This document shows, in pieces, positions 51,783 to 60,763 of a DNA stretch of 64,000 nt. A program made the position numbers and the translations under genes. The DNA is from a bacterium (GTDB taxonomy: Bacteria; Vulcanimicrobiota; Vulcanimicrobiia; Vulcanimicrobiales; Vulcanimicrobiaceae), in assembly GCA_021794205.1 (NCBI GenBank), contig JAJYRH010000001.1, forward strand, positions 124,001-188,000. The letters run 5' to 3'. The notes beneath the pieces were generated by a model. It was not told the DNA's origin and made no database searches. It worked only from the letters and a program-made list of their open reading frames with translations. Position 1 is the stretch's first letter. Every line of letters begins with the position of its first letter.

Positions 51783-54713
51783 TTACCCCTTTCCTTGGTG
51801 CTGTAACGCCGCGGTGAGGAGTTTGGATGCAAAGGCTCGCATCGCCGCGGTCGGGGCGGCATCGACGCCGTCGACGACCGGGAGCAATTCGCCGAGTTCG
51901 CCGTTGAGATTCGCCCACCGGCGGGCGAGCGTGCGGTCGTGTTTCGCGCGTGCCGCCGAATACGCGGCATAGCTCGCATTCATCGCGCGAACCAAGCGAC
52001 CGGCGAGCGCGTACTGCGCGGCATACGTCGCCGCGCTGAGGTGGATCTGCGGATCGGGGCGGAGGAGGAGCGAGGCGTGCTGAGCGCTCCCATCGACGAT
52101 CAGCTTCACGGTATATCGCCCCGGCGGAGCGAGCGGGCCTTGCGGAACCTGCGGAGTTTTATGAGGGACCGCCGAGATCGGCAGGTCGTAGCCGATGCTC
52201 GCCGGCGGCGTGCCGTGGAGATCCCAGTAGATGCGGTGCATTCCCGCGCTCGCCGATGGGCGCGTCTGCGCGCGCTCCCACCACGCGGGCTTATCGAGTT
52301 CGGGCATCGCGGGGCGGTGCGGCTCGTCGCTCGCGTAGCGACGGACGAGTCGCCCACGCGAATCGTAGATTTCGACAACGACGTTCTTCGCCGAACGCGC
52401 TAGTGAATAATCGATCGCCGCACCGTAGGGTGGGTTCATCCCCGTCGGGGTTTCGGGAGGAAGCGGCGTGTCGGTGTTCGTGCTCCGGCGCAAACGGTAT
52501 GCCGATGCCGGGGCGAAGAGATGCATGCGTTGCGCGAGCACCTGCGATGAGAGCGCGCGCAGCGGCGCGATATCGTCGAGGATCCAGAACCCGCGGCCGT
52601 GCGTTGCTACGACGAGATCGTTGAGATGCACGACGAGATCGCGTACCGAAGTATGCGGAAGATTGAGTTGGAGGCTCTGCCAGCGCGCTCCGTCGTCGAA
52701 CGAAACCTCGACGCCGTTCTCTGTGCCGGCGTAGAGCAGGCCGGGACGTTTGTTATCTTCGCGAACGGCATCGACCGGTTGCATCGGCAGCCCGGAGACG
52801 GCGAGTCGCCAATGCTTGCCGTAGTCGTGCGTCACGTAGACGTACGGGTGCATATCGTTGAGACGAAAGCGCGTCACCGCAAGGTAGGCGGTCGCGTCGC
52901 TGAAGCGACCGGCATCGATTTGCGAGACTTTGCTCCACGGCGTCATGCCCTTCGGCGTGACGTTGCTCCAATGTGCGCCGCCGTCGCGCGTCAACCAGAC
53001 GCGTCCGTCGTCGGTTCCCGCCCAGATCGTCCCGACGCTGCGATACGAAGGTGCGAGAGAATAGACGACGCCGCGCGGTGCATTTTGCGCGTTCACTTGG
53101 CTGCGAAACGAACCCAACGTTGCCGGCACGATGAGGTGCTTGTAGGCGAGATCGGGAGAGATGCGCCTCCACGTACGCCCTTCGTTCTCGCTACGGTACA
53201 CGACGTCGCTGCCGTAATAAAGAATGTGCTTATTGAAATGGTTAAATGCGATTGGGGCGGTGCGGTCGTAGCGGTCGCGAGGGTGAAGATTCGGACCGTA
53301 GGGCAGCACGTCAGGCGATACTTCCAACACCTGCCCGGTGCGAGAATCGAAGCGCTCGAGCTTTCCGCCGAAGAAGCGATGCGGGTGCAGCGGGTCGGGC
53401 ACGACGTAGCCGTATTCCTGCGCGCCCGCCGTCATCCAATCGCGCATCGTGATCTCGCCCCACGGGCCGTAGCTCCGCACGCAGGCCGATCCGGATTCTT
53501 GTTGCCCGCCGCAGACCCAATACGGATATCCCGCGCTGACGTTGACGTGATACATTTCGGCGGTCGGCTGGTTGTACCACGAACTCCACGTTTTTCCGCC
53601 GTCGACCGAGACGGTCGCGCCCTGATCGGCGCCTAGAATGATGTGCGATGGATCGGCCGGATCGACCCAGACGGTATGGTAATCGTCGCCGCCGGGTGCG
53701 CCTTTCATCGCGCTCCAGGTATGCCCGCCATCGTACGAACGCCAGGTCGAGGTGTTGACCGAGTAGACGATATTCTCGTTGCGCGGGTCGACCGCCATCT
53801 CTGCGAAATCTTCGGTCCGTCCGCAAACGCGATTTTCTGCGTCGGTGAGCTTCCAATTCGCGCCGGCGTTATCGGAGCGATAGATGCCGCACGCATTTCC
53901 GCGCGCGACGACGGCATAAACGCGGTTGGGATTCGAAGGAGCGACCGCGATACCGATACGTCCGACCGCTTTGGGGAGCCCGTCGGTGAGTTTGGTCCAG
54001 GTTGTGCCGCCGTCGGTCGATTTGAAGAGCCCATCTTGGTGGGGGTGCTCGTAGACCGCCTGAAGGTTCCACGGGCCGTTGCGCGATGCCCAAAGCGCGG
54101 CGTAGACGATCTGCGGATCGCTGGGATCGATGCGAACGTCGACCGCACCGAGATCGGGACCGCCGCCGAGTACGCGCGTGAAATGCGCGCCGCCGTCGGT
54201 ACTGCGATAGAGCCCGCGTTCGGCATTGGGGCCGTACGGGTGGCCGAGCACGGCGACGAACAAACGGTTGGGATCGCGCGGATCGACCGCGATGCGTTGT
54301 ATCTGCTGCCCCGAACGCAAGCCGAGGTGCTGCCACGTTTTTCCGGCATCACCGGAGCGATAGACGCCGTTACCGACGGCGAGATCGGGGCGGCGTAGCC
54401 CTTCGCCGCTACCGACGTAGAGAATATTCGGATCGCTCGGTGCGACGGCGAGGGCTCCGACCGAGCCGCTCGATTCTCCGTCGAAAATCGGTTGCCACGT
54501 GCGCGCGGCGTTCGTCGTCTTCCATACGCCGCCGTTGACCGAGGCCATATAAAACGTGTTCGGCGCCTGTCGCACGCCGCTCACCGCAACGGTACGCCCG
54601 CCGCGAAGGGGGCCGATAAATCGCCAGTGCAGCGCTGGAAGCGGCATCGGTGATGCCGCGATCCACGCGAGTGCGAACAACGGTACGAGCAGCGAAAGGG
54701 AGCGACGCATCAT
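51783..54713 (-). CDS. Large secreted BNR/sortilin-type beta-propeller protein
   Basis: A 976-residue exported protein with signal peptide MRRSLSLLVPLFALAWIAA. Residues about 25-740 consist of BNR/VPS10-like propeller repeats, with many Asp-box-type turns such as SGDAGKTW, STDGGTTW, SENEGRTW and TRDGGAHW. The N-terminal WRFIGPLRGGRTVAVSG is typical of the family annotated as glycosyl hydrolase with no demonstrated activity. The C-terminal part (about 780-976) has a beta-sandwich (VVVEIYDSRGRLVRRY) and a helical tail. AAGGAG precedes the ATG. It may bind a surface ligand or glycan. Confidence 0.85.
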   Translation of the reverse strand: MMRRSLSLLVPLFALAWIAASPMPLPALHWRFIGPLRGGRTVAVSGVRQAPNTFYMASVNGGVWKTTNAARTWQPIFDGESSGSVGALAVAPSDPNILYVGSGEGLRRPDLAVGNGVYRSGDAGKTWQHLGLRSGQQIQRIAVDPRDPNRLFVAVLGHPYGPNAERGLYRSTDGGAHFTRVLGGGPDLGAVDVRIDPSDPQIVYAALWASRNGPWNLQAVYEHPHQDGLFKSTDGGTTWTKLTDGLPKAVGRIGIAVAPSNPNRVYAVVARGNACGIYRSDNAGANWKLTDAENRVCGRTEDFAEMAVDPRNENIVYSVNTSTWRSYDGGHTWSAMKGAPGGDDYHTVWVDPADPSHIILGADQGATVSVDGGKTWSSWYNQPTAEMYHVNVSAGYPYWVCGGQQESGSACVRSYGPWGEITMRDWMTAGAQEYGYVVPDPLHPHRFFGGKLERFDSRTGQVLEVSPDVLPYGPNLHPRDRYDRTAPIAFNHFNKHILYYGSDVVYRSENEGRTWRRISPDLAYKHLIVPATLGSFRSQVNAQNAPRGVVYSLAPSYRSVGTIWAGTDDGRVWLTRDGGAHWSNVTPKGMTPWSKVSQIDAGRFSDATAYLAVTRFRLNDMHPYVYVTHDYGKHWRLAVSGLPMQPVDAVREDNKRPGLLYAGTENGVEVSFDDGARWQSLQLNLPHTSVRDLVVHLNDLVVATHGRGFWILDDIAPLRALSSQVLAQRMHLFAPASAYRLRRSTNTDTPLPPETPTGMNPPYGAAIDYSLARSAKNVVVEIYDSRGRLVRRYASDEPHRPAMPELDKPAWWERAQTRPSASAGMHRIYWDLHGTPPASIGYDLPISAVPHKTPQVPQGPLAPPGRYTVKLIVDGSAQHASLLLRPDPQIHLSAATYAAQYALAGRLVRAMNASYAAYSAARAKHDRTLARRWANLNGELGELLPVVDGVDAAPTAAMRAFASKLLTAALQHQGKG

Positions 54714-54746
54714 CTCGGTCTCCTTGCGGGCGTTTGGTCGTAGGGG

Positions 54747-55424
54747 TTAGCGGCGCGAACGACGCGCGCCGCGCTTCTTGGGTTGAAACGGCGAGCCGGG
54801 TTCGAATTTCGAACGGCGCGAAATCATGTCATCGACATCTTCACAGCCGATCGGCGAAAACTCGCGACAATCTCCCGGGCGCCCTTCGTAGACGCCGCAA
54901 TAGAATCGGCCGCTCTTCGTGCCCTTCAGAAAAACGCAGCGGTCGGCGACGTCTTCTGTGACTTTTCGCACCCAGCCGAGATGGTAACCATCGGCCGAAC
55001 GGCGTTCGACGATATATTCGCGCACCACGTCGGCCGAGCTCATGCCGAGATGTTCTGCGAGCCGCTCGACGTCGAATTTGGTAACGAATGGTTCGTAGCC
55101 GCTGCAACACTCCGCGCAGCCCGGCGGACACGCAACGTTCTCGGGCATATCCTTGAGGTGTTTGCGCGCGAGATCGATAACGCCGGCGATCGCGCGAACG
55201 AACGCCGCGTCGTCGTTGTATTTATAGACCCATTCGCGTTTGACGATTTCGTTCGCGTTATAATAGCGCGTCGTGCGTTCGTCGAATTCGACGGTGATAT
55301 GTTCCTCGTCGATCTCGATTTTGGTCACGTGCTCCATCGGGCGCGTGTCGAGCATTTCCGGGTGCGTCGGTTGCCCGGTTTCCTTAGTATAAGCACGCAA
55401 GCGCGTGAGATCGATCGTTTCCAT
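54747..55424 (-). CDS. YkgJ family cysteine-cluster protein
   Basis: A 225-residue protein with a C-terminal YkgJ-type zinc- or iron-chelating domain. The cysteines are ACPPGCAECCSG near residue 100, then DRCVFL, FYCGVYEGRPGDCREF and IGCEDVDD, the usual CxxxCxxCC...C...C pattern. Their function is not established; roles in metal binding or flagellin/protein modification have been suggested for relatives. A basic tail (KKRGARRSRR) ends the protein. ATG 55424 is the first plausible start; longer frames upstream overlap the divergent glucokinase promoter. Confidence 0.87.
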   Translation of the reverse strand: METIDLTRLRAYTKETGQPTHPEMLDTRPMEHVTKIEIDEEHITVEFDERTTRYYNANEIVKREWVYKYNDDAAFVRAIAGVIDLARKHLKDMPENVACPPGCAECCSGYEPFVTKFDVERLAEHLGMSSADVVREYIVERRSADGYHLGWVRKVTEDVADRCVFLKGTKSGRFYCGVYEGRPGDCREFSPIGCEDVDDMISRRSKFEPGSPFQPKKRGARRSRR

Positions 55425-55488
55425 CCGGTAGTGATTCGACCAGGCCGGCGGGGGTGGCCTTTGCCCTTGCGGAATACTCCGCGAGGCC

Positions 55489-56442
55489 ATGAGAACTGCA
55501 ATCGGTATCGATCTGGGCGGATCCCATGTGACCGCCGCCGTTATCACCGACGACGGTGCGATTCACAGCCAGCACGAACGCGATCTGAGCGACCTCACGT
55601 TCGAACGCGTCATTGCCGTCGTTATCGAGGTGGCGACCGCGGCGAAAAATGCAGCGCCCGGGAAGGTGGATACGGTCGGCATCGGGTCGCCCGGAAACGT
55701 CGATCTCCATGACGGTTCGGTACGGTACAGCCCGAACTTCGGCTGGATCGGCGTGCCATTGGGGAAGCGGCTTCGCGAGGGGCTCGGCATGCAGGTTTTC
55801 GTTGGGAACGACGCGCGCTGCGCGACGCTCGGCGAATATCATTTCGGCGCCGGAAAGGGCGCGAACGATTTCGTCATGCTGACGCTCGGAACGGGAATCG
55901 GCGGCGGCATCGTTGCCGACGGTGAGTTGATCCTCGGGCACGGCTTCGCCGCCGGCGAGATCGGGCACCATCAAATTCGCCCCGAGACCGGCTTCATTTG
56001 CGGCTGCGGTAAGATCGGCTGCATGGAGGCGCAGGCCTCGGGAACGGGGCTTATACGGCACGCGATGGCCGTCGCGCCGTCGTTTCCGCGGAGCTTTTTG
56101 CTCGATCCCGATAAAGGCAAACTCGGATCGAAGAAGATTCGTAAGGCGGCCCAAGCCGGCGATCTCCACGCGAAGGCGGCGTGGAAGAATTATACAAGCG
56201 ACCTCGCGCTTGGCTTGGCGAACGTCATCGCGTTCACGAACCCCGAGCTCATCGCGCTCGGCGGCGGCGTCGCGAGCGCGGGTGATTTCATGCTCGATGC
56301 CGTTCGCGAACGCGTCGACGATCTCACGACGATGGCGCCGAAAGGAACGACGCGTATCGAAATCGCACGACTCGGCAACGATGCCGGTCAGGTCGGCGCG
56401 GCAATGATGGCTTTTCAGGGAGGACTCGACAAACATGGATAA
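55489..56442 (+). CDS. glk: ROK family glucokinase
   Basis: A 317-residue ROK kinase that phosphorylates glucose or a related sugar. The N-terminal ATP motif is AIGIDLGGSHVTAAVI, the second phosphate motif is LTLGTGIGGGIV, the catalytic Asp lies in FVGNDARCATLGE, and the ROK zinc site is CGCGKIGCMEAQASG with the preceding His in GEIGHHQI. Length is typical of bacterial glucokinases. It overlaps the dienelactone hydrolase by eight bases and diverges from the YkgJ gene. The kinase class is sure; glucose specificity is likely but not proved. Confidence 0.9.
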   Translation: MRTAIGIDLGGSHVTAAVITDDGAIHSQHERDLSDLTFERVIAVVIEVATAAKNAAPGKVDTVGIGSPGNVDLHDGSVRYSPNFGWIGVPLGKRLREGLGMQVFVGNDARCATLGEYHFGAGKGANDFVMLTLGTGIGGGIVADGELILGHGFAAGEIGHHQIRPETGFICGCGKIGCMEAQASGTGLIRHAMAVAPSFPRSFLLDPDKGKLGSKKIRKAAQAGDLHAKAAWKNYTSDLALGLANVIAFTNPELIALGGGVASAGDFMLDAVRERVDDLTTMAPKGTTRIEIARLGNDAGQVGAAMMAFQGGLDKHG

Positions 56443-57151
56443 TCTCCACGGCGCCTTTATCACGTACGGCGAGCGCCGCGCGTACGTCGCCCTTCCGGAA
56501 TCGCCAGGGCCGCACCGTGCGGTGTTGCTCTATATGGAGGCGTTCGGGGTCAACAACTACATCGCAACCGAATGCGATCGTCTCGCGCGCGCCGGGTTTC
56601 TCGCGATCGCGCCGGATTTTTACGATGGGCGGACCTTCGGTTACAACGAGTTCGAGCATATTCGACCGATGTTGCAAGGGCGTACCGATGCCGATTGGCT
56701 CGGGTATATTCGCGAAGCGATCGCATGGCTCGATGCACGCCACGACGTCGTGAAAGCGCCGCTGGGAACGCTCGGTTTCTGCATGGGTGGCCGGCTCGCG
56801 TTTCTTACGGCTCTAGAATTTCCCGACCGTATCGGCGCCGCCGTTTCGTTCTACGGCGGCGGTATCGGCCCGGACGAACCGAGCCTCGGACGCCCGACGC
56901 TCATCGGGCGCGCGGAGGAATTGCGCGCTCCGGTAATGTTCCACTACGGCGCCGACGATCCGAGCATCACGCCCTCCGAACACGGCCGCGTGGCGCAAAC
57001 GCTCTCGGCGGCGAAAAAGAAATTCTCACTCCATCTCTACCCCGAAGCCGGGCACGGTTTCGCCTCGCGCGATCGCGATTCGTATCGCGGCGCGATGGCG
57101 GAAGAGGCGTGGGGATGGTCGCTGGAGTTTCTACGCGCGGCCCTTCCGTGA
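56435..57151 (+). CDS. Dienelactone hydrolase family protein
   Basis: A 238-residue alpha/beta hydrolase. The nucleophile is Cys116 in GFCMGGR, with Glu35 (YMEAFG), Asp174 or Asp175 (GADDPSITP) and His206 (PEAGHGF) completing the dienelactone hydrolase set. Such enzymes open lactones in aromatic breakdown, although many act on unknown esters. It overlaps the glucokinase upstream by eight bases and the SDR downstream by four, so the three form an operon. Confidence 0.92.
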   Translation: MDNLHGAFITYGERRAYVALPESPGPHRAVLLYMEAFGVNNYIATECDRLARAGFLAIAPDFYDGRTFGYNEFEHIRPMLQGRTDADWLGYIREAIAWLDARHDVVKAPLGTLGFCMGGRLAFLTALEFPDRIGAAVSFYGGGIGPDEPSLGRPTLIGRAEELRAPVMFHYGADDPSITPSEHGRVAQTLSAAKKKFSLHLYPEAGHGFASRDRDSYRGAMAEEAWGWSLEFLRAALP

Positions 57152-57918
57152 GTTCGCGCCCGCTCGCACTGGTTACCGGCGCTTCGAGTGGTATCGGGCT
57201 GGAGTTTGCCCGCATTCTCGCAGCTGATGGGTACGATTGCGCGCTCGTCGCGCGATCGCACGATCGTTTGGAGTTCATGGCCGCCGACCTGCGCGAAAAG
57301 CACGGAGTTGCGACGACCTGTATCACCGCCGACCTCACGCTCGACGGCAGCATCGACGAGGTATTTGCGGCGGTTCCGCGCTGCGATCTCTTAGTCAATA
57401 ACGCAGGTTTTGCAAATAACGGCCCGTACGCGGAGTTGCCGGAGACCGATATCGCCGACGAGATTCGGCTCAACGTGCTCGCGCTCGCGCGCCTGACGCG
57501 CCGCTATCTTCCCGGAATGCTTGCCGCGCGCAGCGGTGGAATCATCAACGTCGCATCGACCGCGGCGTTTTTGCCCGGCCCGCTGATGGCGACGTACTAT
57601 GCGAGTAAGGCGTTCGTGCTCTCGCTCTCGGAGGCGCTCTGGGAGGAAATGCGCGGTACCGGCGTCACCGTGAGCTGCCTCTGCCCCGGCGCGACGAAGA
57701 CGGCCTTTTTTACGCGCGCGAAGATGGAGGGGACGCCGCTGCTCTCGATGCAACCGCTCGCCGATGCAACGATGGTCGCGCGCGCCGGTTACGAAGGCTG
57801 GAAACGGGGGAAGCGCGTCGTCGTTCCGGGAGTGCTGAACGCGGCGCTCGCGTTTTCGCCGCGGATCACGCCGCGCGCGATGCTGTTGCGCATTTCGCGG
57901 CGATTGGTCGAGCGATAA
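57148..57918 (+). CDS. Short-chain dehydrogenase/reductase
   Basis: A 256-residue SDR of the classical NADP-preferring type. The cofactor loop is VTGASSGIGLEFARIL with Arg in ARSHDR for NADP, then LVNNAGFANNG, the catalytic Ser in NVASTAAFLPG and Tyr-x3-Lys in YYASKAFVLS. It starts at GTG overlapping the dienelactone hydrolase stop by four bases. The substrate is not evident; the closest look is to short-chain reductases of the YqjQ/DltE kind. The gene is followed by a long palindromic repeat. Confidence 0.92.
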   Translation: MSSRPLALVTGASSGIGLEFARILAADGYDCALVARSHDRLEFMAADLREKHGVATTCITADLTLDGSIDEVFAAVPRCDLLVNNAGFANNGPYAELPETDIADEIRLNVLALARLTRRYLPGMLAARSGGIINVASTAAFLPGPLMATYYASKAFVLSLSEALWEEMRGTGVTVSCLCPGATKTAFFTRAKMEGTPLLSMQPLADATMVARAGYEGWKRGKRVVVPGVLNAALAFSPRITPRAMLLRISRRLVER

Positions 57919-57923
57919 ATTTA

Positions 57924-58290
57924 GTCACGCCGAGGTAGCGCACTTGTCACGCCGAGTGCGATCTTGTCACGCCGAGTACGCTCTTGTCACGCCGAGTAGG
58001 GCGCTTTAGCGCCCGTATCGAGGCGCACATGCATCGTGGCGCGCGTGTGTTGAATTCCCTCGATACGGTTGCTTCGCAACCTACTCGGGATGACAAGGTA
58101 GGTTCGCCGCTGTCGCGCCGAGTACGCTCTTGTCGCGCCGAGTACGCTCTTGTCACGCCGAGAAGGGCGCTTTAGCGCCCATATCGAGGCGCACATGCAT
58201 CGTGGCGCGCGTGTGTTGAATTCCCTCGATACGGTTGCTTCGCAACCTACTCGGGATGACAAGGTAGGTTCGCCGCTGTCGCGCCGAGTA
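57924..58290. repeat. Tandem REPIN-like palindromic repeat
   Basis: Two nearly identical copies of a 166-base unit lie in tandem, starting at 57983 and 58149. Each unit pairs two inverted arms: GTCACGCCGAG, a hairpin GGGCGC-TTTA-GCGCCC (57999-58014, 58165-58180), CGTATCGAGG, and later CTCGATACG, a hairpin GGTTGC-TTC-GCAACC (58067-58081, 58233-58247), CTACTCGGGATGAC. An 11-base core GTC[AG]CGCCGAG occurs eight times, several at 20-base spacing. The left arm sometimes reads GAGAAGG. It matches the block at 15482-15671. There is no gene in this 379-base gap. Confidence 0.88.
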
Positions 58291-58297
58291 GCGATCG

Positions 58298-59488
58298 CTA
58301 GAATGCGGCGAGTTGGAGTTGCGGTGCGAACGGAGAATCGTCGGCGGGGATCGTTCCGTCGACCGCGATCTGCGAGATGAGCGCCGCGATGCGACGCGAC
58401 GATGCTTTCGGTGCGACTTCTTCCTGGCGAATGCGAATTTGCACCAGGCGCACGGGATCGGAGATCATCCGCTGCACCGCGCCGACGACCTGTGCCGCGC
58501 CGTGGAGCGCGACTTCGCCGAGCCCGTTCTTGCGAACGAAATCGACGTTTCCGCGCTCTTGCCCCGGCACGTAATCGTAAACGACGACGGGGAGTTGTGC
58601 GGCGTTCGCCTCGGCGAGCGAGCCCGGCCCGGCCTTGGTGACCAGCAGATCGACGGCGCGAAAATATTCGGGAATCTGATCGGTAAAACCGAGGAGGTGC
58701 ATCCGCGTGGGAAGCGTCGGCGCGAGTTCGGCGAGTCGCTCGCGCAGGGCTTCATTTCGACCGCAGACGACGACGAGCTCCACCGGCAAGTCGGCTTTCG
58801 CCAGCGCAATCGCGGTCGTCATGAGTTTGCCGCCGCCTTCGCCGCCCGCCATGAGCATCACGATCGAGGCTCCCTGCGGGAGGCCAAGTTCGCGACGCAA
58901 CTCTTGTTTGGTGCCGACGACATCGTCGAACTTCGGATGAATCGGATGCCCGAGCCAACGCAGGCGCGCCGGCGAGACGCCGCGCGATAAGGCGCGCAGA
59001 TAGACTTCGCGCGCCGGAACGACGATAGCGTCGGCGTCGGGGGTGAGCCAGGATTCGTGGACCTTCCCAAGGTCGGTGATGACGGTCACGATCGGAATGT
59101 GGTTGAGCCCAGCATCCGCGCGCGCGCGCAGCGCGGCATGATTGAGCAGCGGATGCACCGAGACGATCACGTCGGGGCGATATTCGAGGAAGAGATTTCG
59201 CAGCCGTTCGCGATAGAGCGGTTCGCAGAAGCGCACCAACGCGCGGTAGCGTCGGCGGCCGTTGGTCGCATAATAGAGCGCGCCGTAGACCGGCGGGGCA
59301 TAACGCAGGGCCATGCTGTAGCCCAGGCCGAGCTGGGTCAACGGGAAGGCGCAGTGCGCCGCCACATCGTCGATGCGGTGAACGAAAGCGGGATCCGTAC
59401 GTTCGTCGAGCGCCGCGCAGATCGCATTGCTTGCGCTGCGGTGCCCGCCGCCGGTATCCGAAATGAGAAAGAGTGCGCGCTTAGCCAT
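58298..59488 (-). CDS. MGDG synthase-like glycosyltransferase
   Basis: A 396-residue GT28-type enzyme of the monogalactosyldiacylglycerol synthase/UgtP group. The N-terminal domain has FLISDTGGGHRSASNAICAA, and the C-terminal nucleotide-sugar site has MLMAGGEGGGKLM and TKAGPGSLAEANAAQLPVV. It would add a sugar to diacylglycerol at the membrane face to make a glycolipid. GGGGAGA precedes ATG 59488; a longer upstream frame is low-complexity. It lies ten bases from the fatty acid hydroxylase-family gene on the same strand, and both are lipid-related. Confidence 0.9.
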   Translation of the reverse strand: MAKRALFLISDTGGGHRSASNAICAALDERTDPAFVHRIDDVAAHCAFPLTQLGLGYSMALRYAPPVYGALYYATNGRRRYRALVRFCEPLYRERLRNLFLEYRPDVIVSVHPLLNHAALRARADAGLNHIPIVTVITDLGKVHESWLTPDADAIVVPAREVYLRALSRGVSPARLRWLGHPIHPKFDDVVGTKQELRRELGLPQGASIVMLMAGGEGGGKLMTTAIALAKADLPVELVVVCGRNEALRERLAELAPTLPTRMHLLGFTDQIPEYFRAVDLLVTKAGPGSLAEANAAQLPVVVYDYVPGQERGNVDFVRKNGLGEVALHGAAQVVGAVQRMISDPVRLVQIRIRQEEVAPKASSRRIAALISQIAVDGTIPADDSPFAPQLQLAAF

Positions 59489-59498
59489 TATCTCCCCG

Positions 59499-60032
59499 TT
59501 AGGCGCGCACCGGTATCCTCTTCGTCCGCCGACGTCGCGACGACGCGTTTCGAGTGCGGCGGCTGGTCGGGGCAAGGAGGCTGATGAGCGCTTGAGCCGG
59601 AGCATCGTAAAAGCGGAAGATGTCGCCGAACTCGACCTCAGGGTTTCGGTGGTGGCCGTCATGATCCTCGGGCAACACGATTTGGAGGGGGCGTAGGATC
59701 GCCTCTATCGGGCGTGGGGTGCGCCAGCCCAACTCGGTGGTATGGCGCCACCAGACGTGGAGCTGGCCTAGGAGGAGCCCCAGAAGTGCCCCTTGCCACG
59801 AGAGGCGGGCGGCGCCCGCCGCGACGATGAGGTACGGGAGCGCGCCGAGGATGCCGTCGAGAAGGATCGCCGGGTCTCGCGAGAGGACGGCGTGATCCCA
59901 ATAGGAACGACGGCGATCGTGATGGGTGCGAAGGTGTAATGTGAACCAAAGATGCTGCGGAACGTGATACAAAAACGTAGAGCCGAGATCCCCGACGACG
60001 AGGACGATCAGTAATGCGCCGACGATGTGCAT
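59499..60032 (-). CDS. Fatty acid hydroxylase / sterol desaturase family protein
   Basis: A 177-residue membrane protein with diiron histidine clusters: HLRTHHDRR near residues 33-41, HVWWRHTTELG near 92-102 and EDHDGHHRN near 122-130. This is the pattern of FA_hydroxylase enzymes, including carotenoid hydroxylases (CrtZ). Several helices flank them. It could hydroxylate a carotenoid or lipid; a CrtI-like gene is in the window but far away. AGAAGGGA precedes the ATG. The ATG lies 18 bases inside the divergent lytic transglycosylase frame if that gene starts at 60014. Confidence 0.85.
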   Translation of the reverse strand: MHIVGALLIVLVVGDLGSTFLYHVPQHLWFTLHLRTHHDRRRSYWDHAVLSRDPAILLDGILGALPYLIVAAGAARLSWQGALLGLLLGQLHVWWRHTTELGWRTPRPIEAILRPLQIVLPEDHDGHHRNPEVEFGDIFRFYDAPAQALISLLAPTSRRTRNASSRRRRTKRIPVRA

Positions 60033-60748
60033 GGTTGCGTTCCCTTCTCGCTCGCGTGACGCCGATCTCGCTGGCGATGTTGTGCGCCTGCGATGCGTTC
60101 TCCCTGCAAAAACAGACGCTCGTCGAACGAAACGCGCGTTTCGACGTTCCTTTAGTTAACGCAACCTTAAGTTGGCCGCAGCATCGTTCGCTCGTCGGTC
60201 TCGCCGGCGGCGATTTCGCACGCAACGGCGGCATCGCACGCGACGACGTACGTGCGATCGTGCGAGCGATACTCGCCGACAATCCCCGTATCGATGCCGT
60301 CTCGGCGATCTACCTCGCGATCCTCACCGAGCGTGCCTCCCGAAAGAACGATCTTCCACCGCTCTTCCTCGCTGCGACGTTACTGCAAGAATCCGCGTAC
60401 GATCCGTATGCGCTTTCGTCATCGGGCGCGATCGGCATCGGGCAATTCATGCCCGGCACCGCCGCGTCGGTCGGGCTCGATCCATTCGATCCCTACGCCT
60501 CGATCGCCGCGTCGGCGCGCTTGATCGGCGGATACGTCGCGCGCTATCGCAACGAACGCAACGGTTCGTTGCGTGGCTCTCCATTCGCGCTTGCCTTGGC
60601 GGCGTATAACGCCGGTCCGGGTGCGGTGAGCGCGTATCGCGGCGTGCCGCCGTACGCCGAGACCGAACAGTATATCGCGTTGATTCGCTATCGTTGGGGG
60701 AAGATGCGCGCATACGAAGGGCGGGGGCGGATTCTCCTGCGGTTGTAG
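60014..60748 (+). CDS. Lytic transglycosylase (SLT domain)
   Basis: A 244-residue exported murein enzyme. Basic residues and a hydrophobic stretch (VTPISLAMLCAC) form a signal, with a possible lipobox ending at Cys24 or Cys26. The SLT domain has the catalytic Glu126 in LLQESAYDPYALSSSGAIGI, then GQFMPGTA and ALAAYNAGPGAV. It cleaves peptidoglycan glycan strands to anhydro-muropeptides. The start is uncertain: ATG 60014 overlaps the divergent hydroxylase gene, whereas TTG 60035 would avoid that. Confidence 0.88.
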   Translation: MRRRCAWLRSLLARVTPISLAMLCACDAFSLQKQTLVERNARFDVPLVNATLSWPQHRSLVGLAGGDFARNGGIARDDVRAIVRAILADNPRIDAVSAIYLAILTERASRKNDLPPLFLAATLLQESAYDPYALSSSGAIGIGQFMPGTAASVGLDPFDPYASIAASARLIGGYVARYRNERNGSLRGSPFALALAAYNAGPGAVSAYRGVPPYAETEQYIALIRYRWGKMRAYEGRGRILLRL

Positions 60749-60763
60749 AGAAGCGCGCCGACG

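Noticed and set aside
57924-58290. CRISPR array
   Set aside because: The repeated units contain internal palindromes and are nearly identical over 166 bases; there are no unique spacers of equal length and no cas genes.
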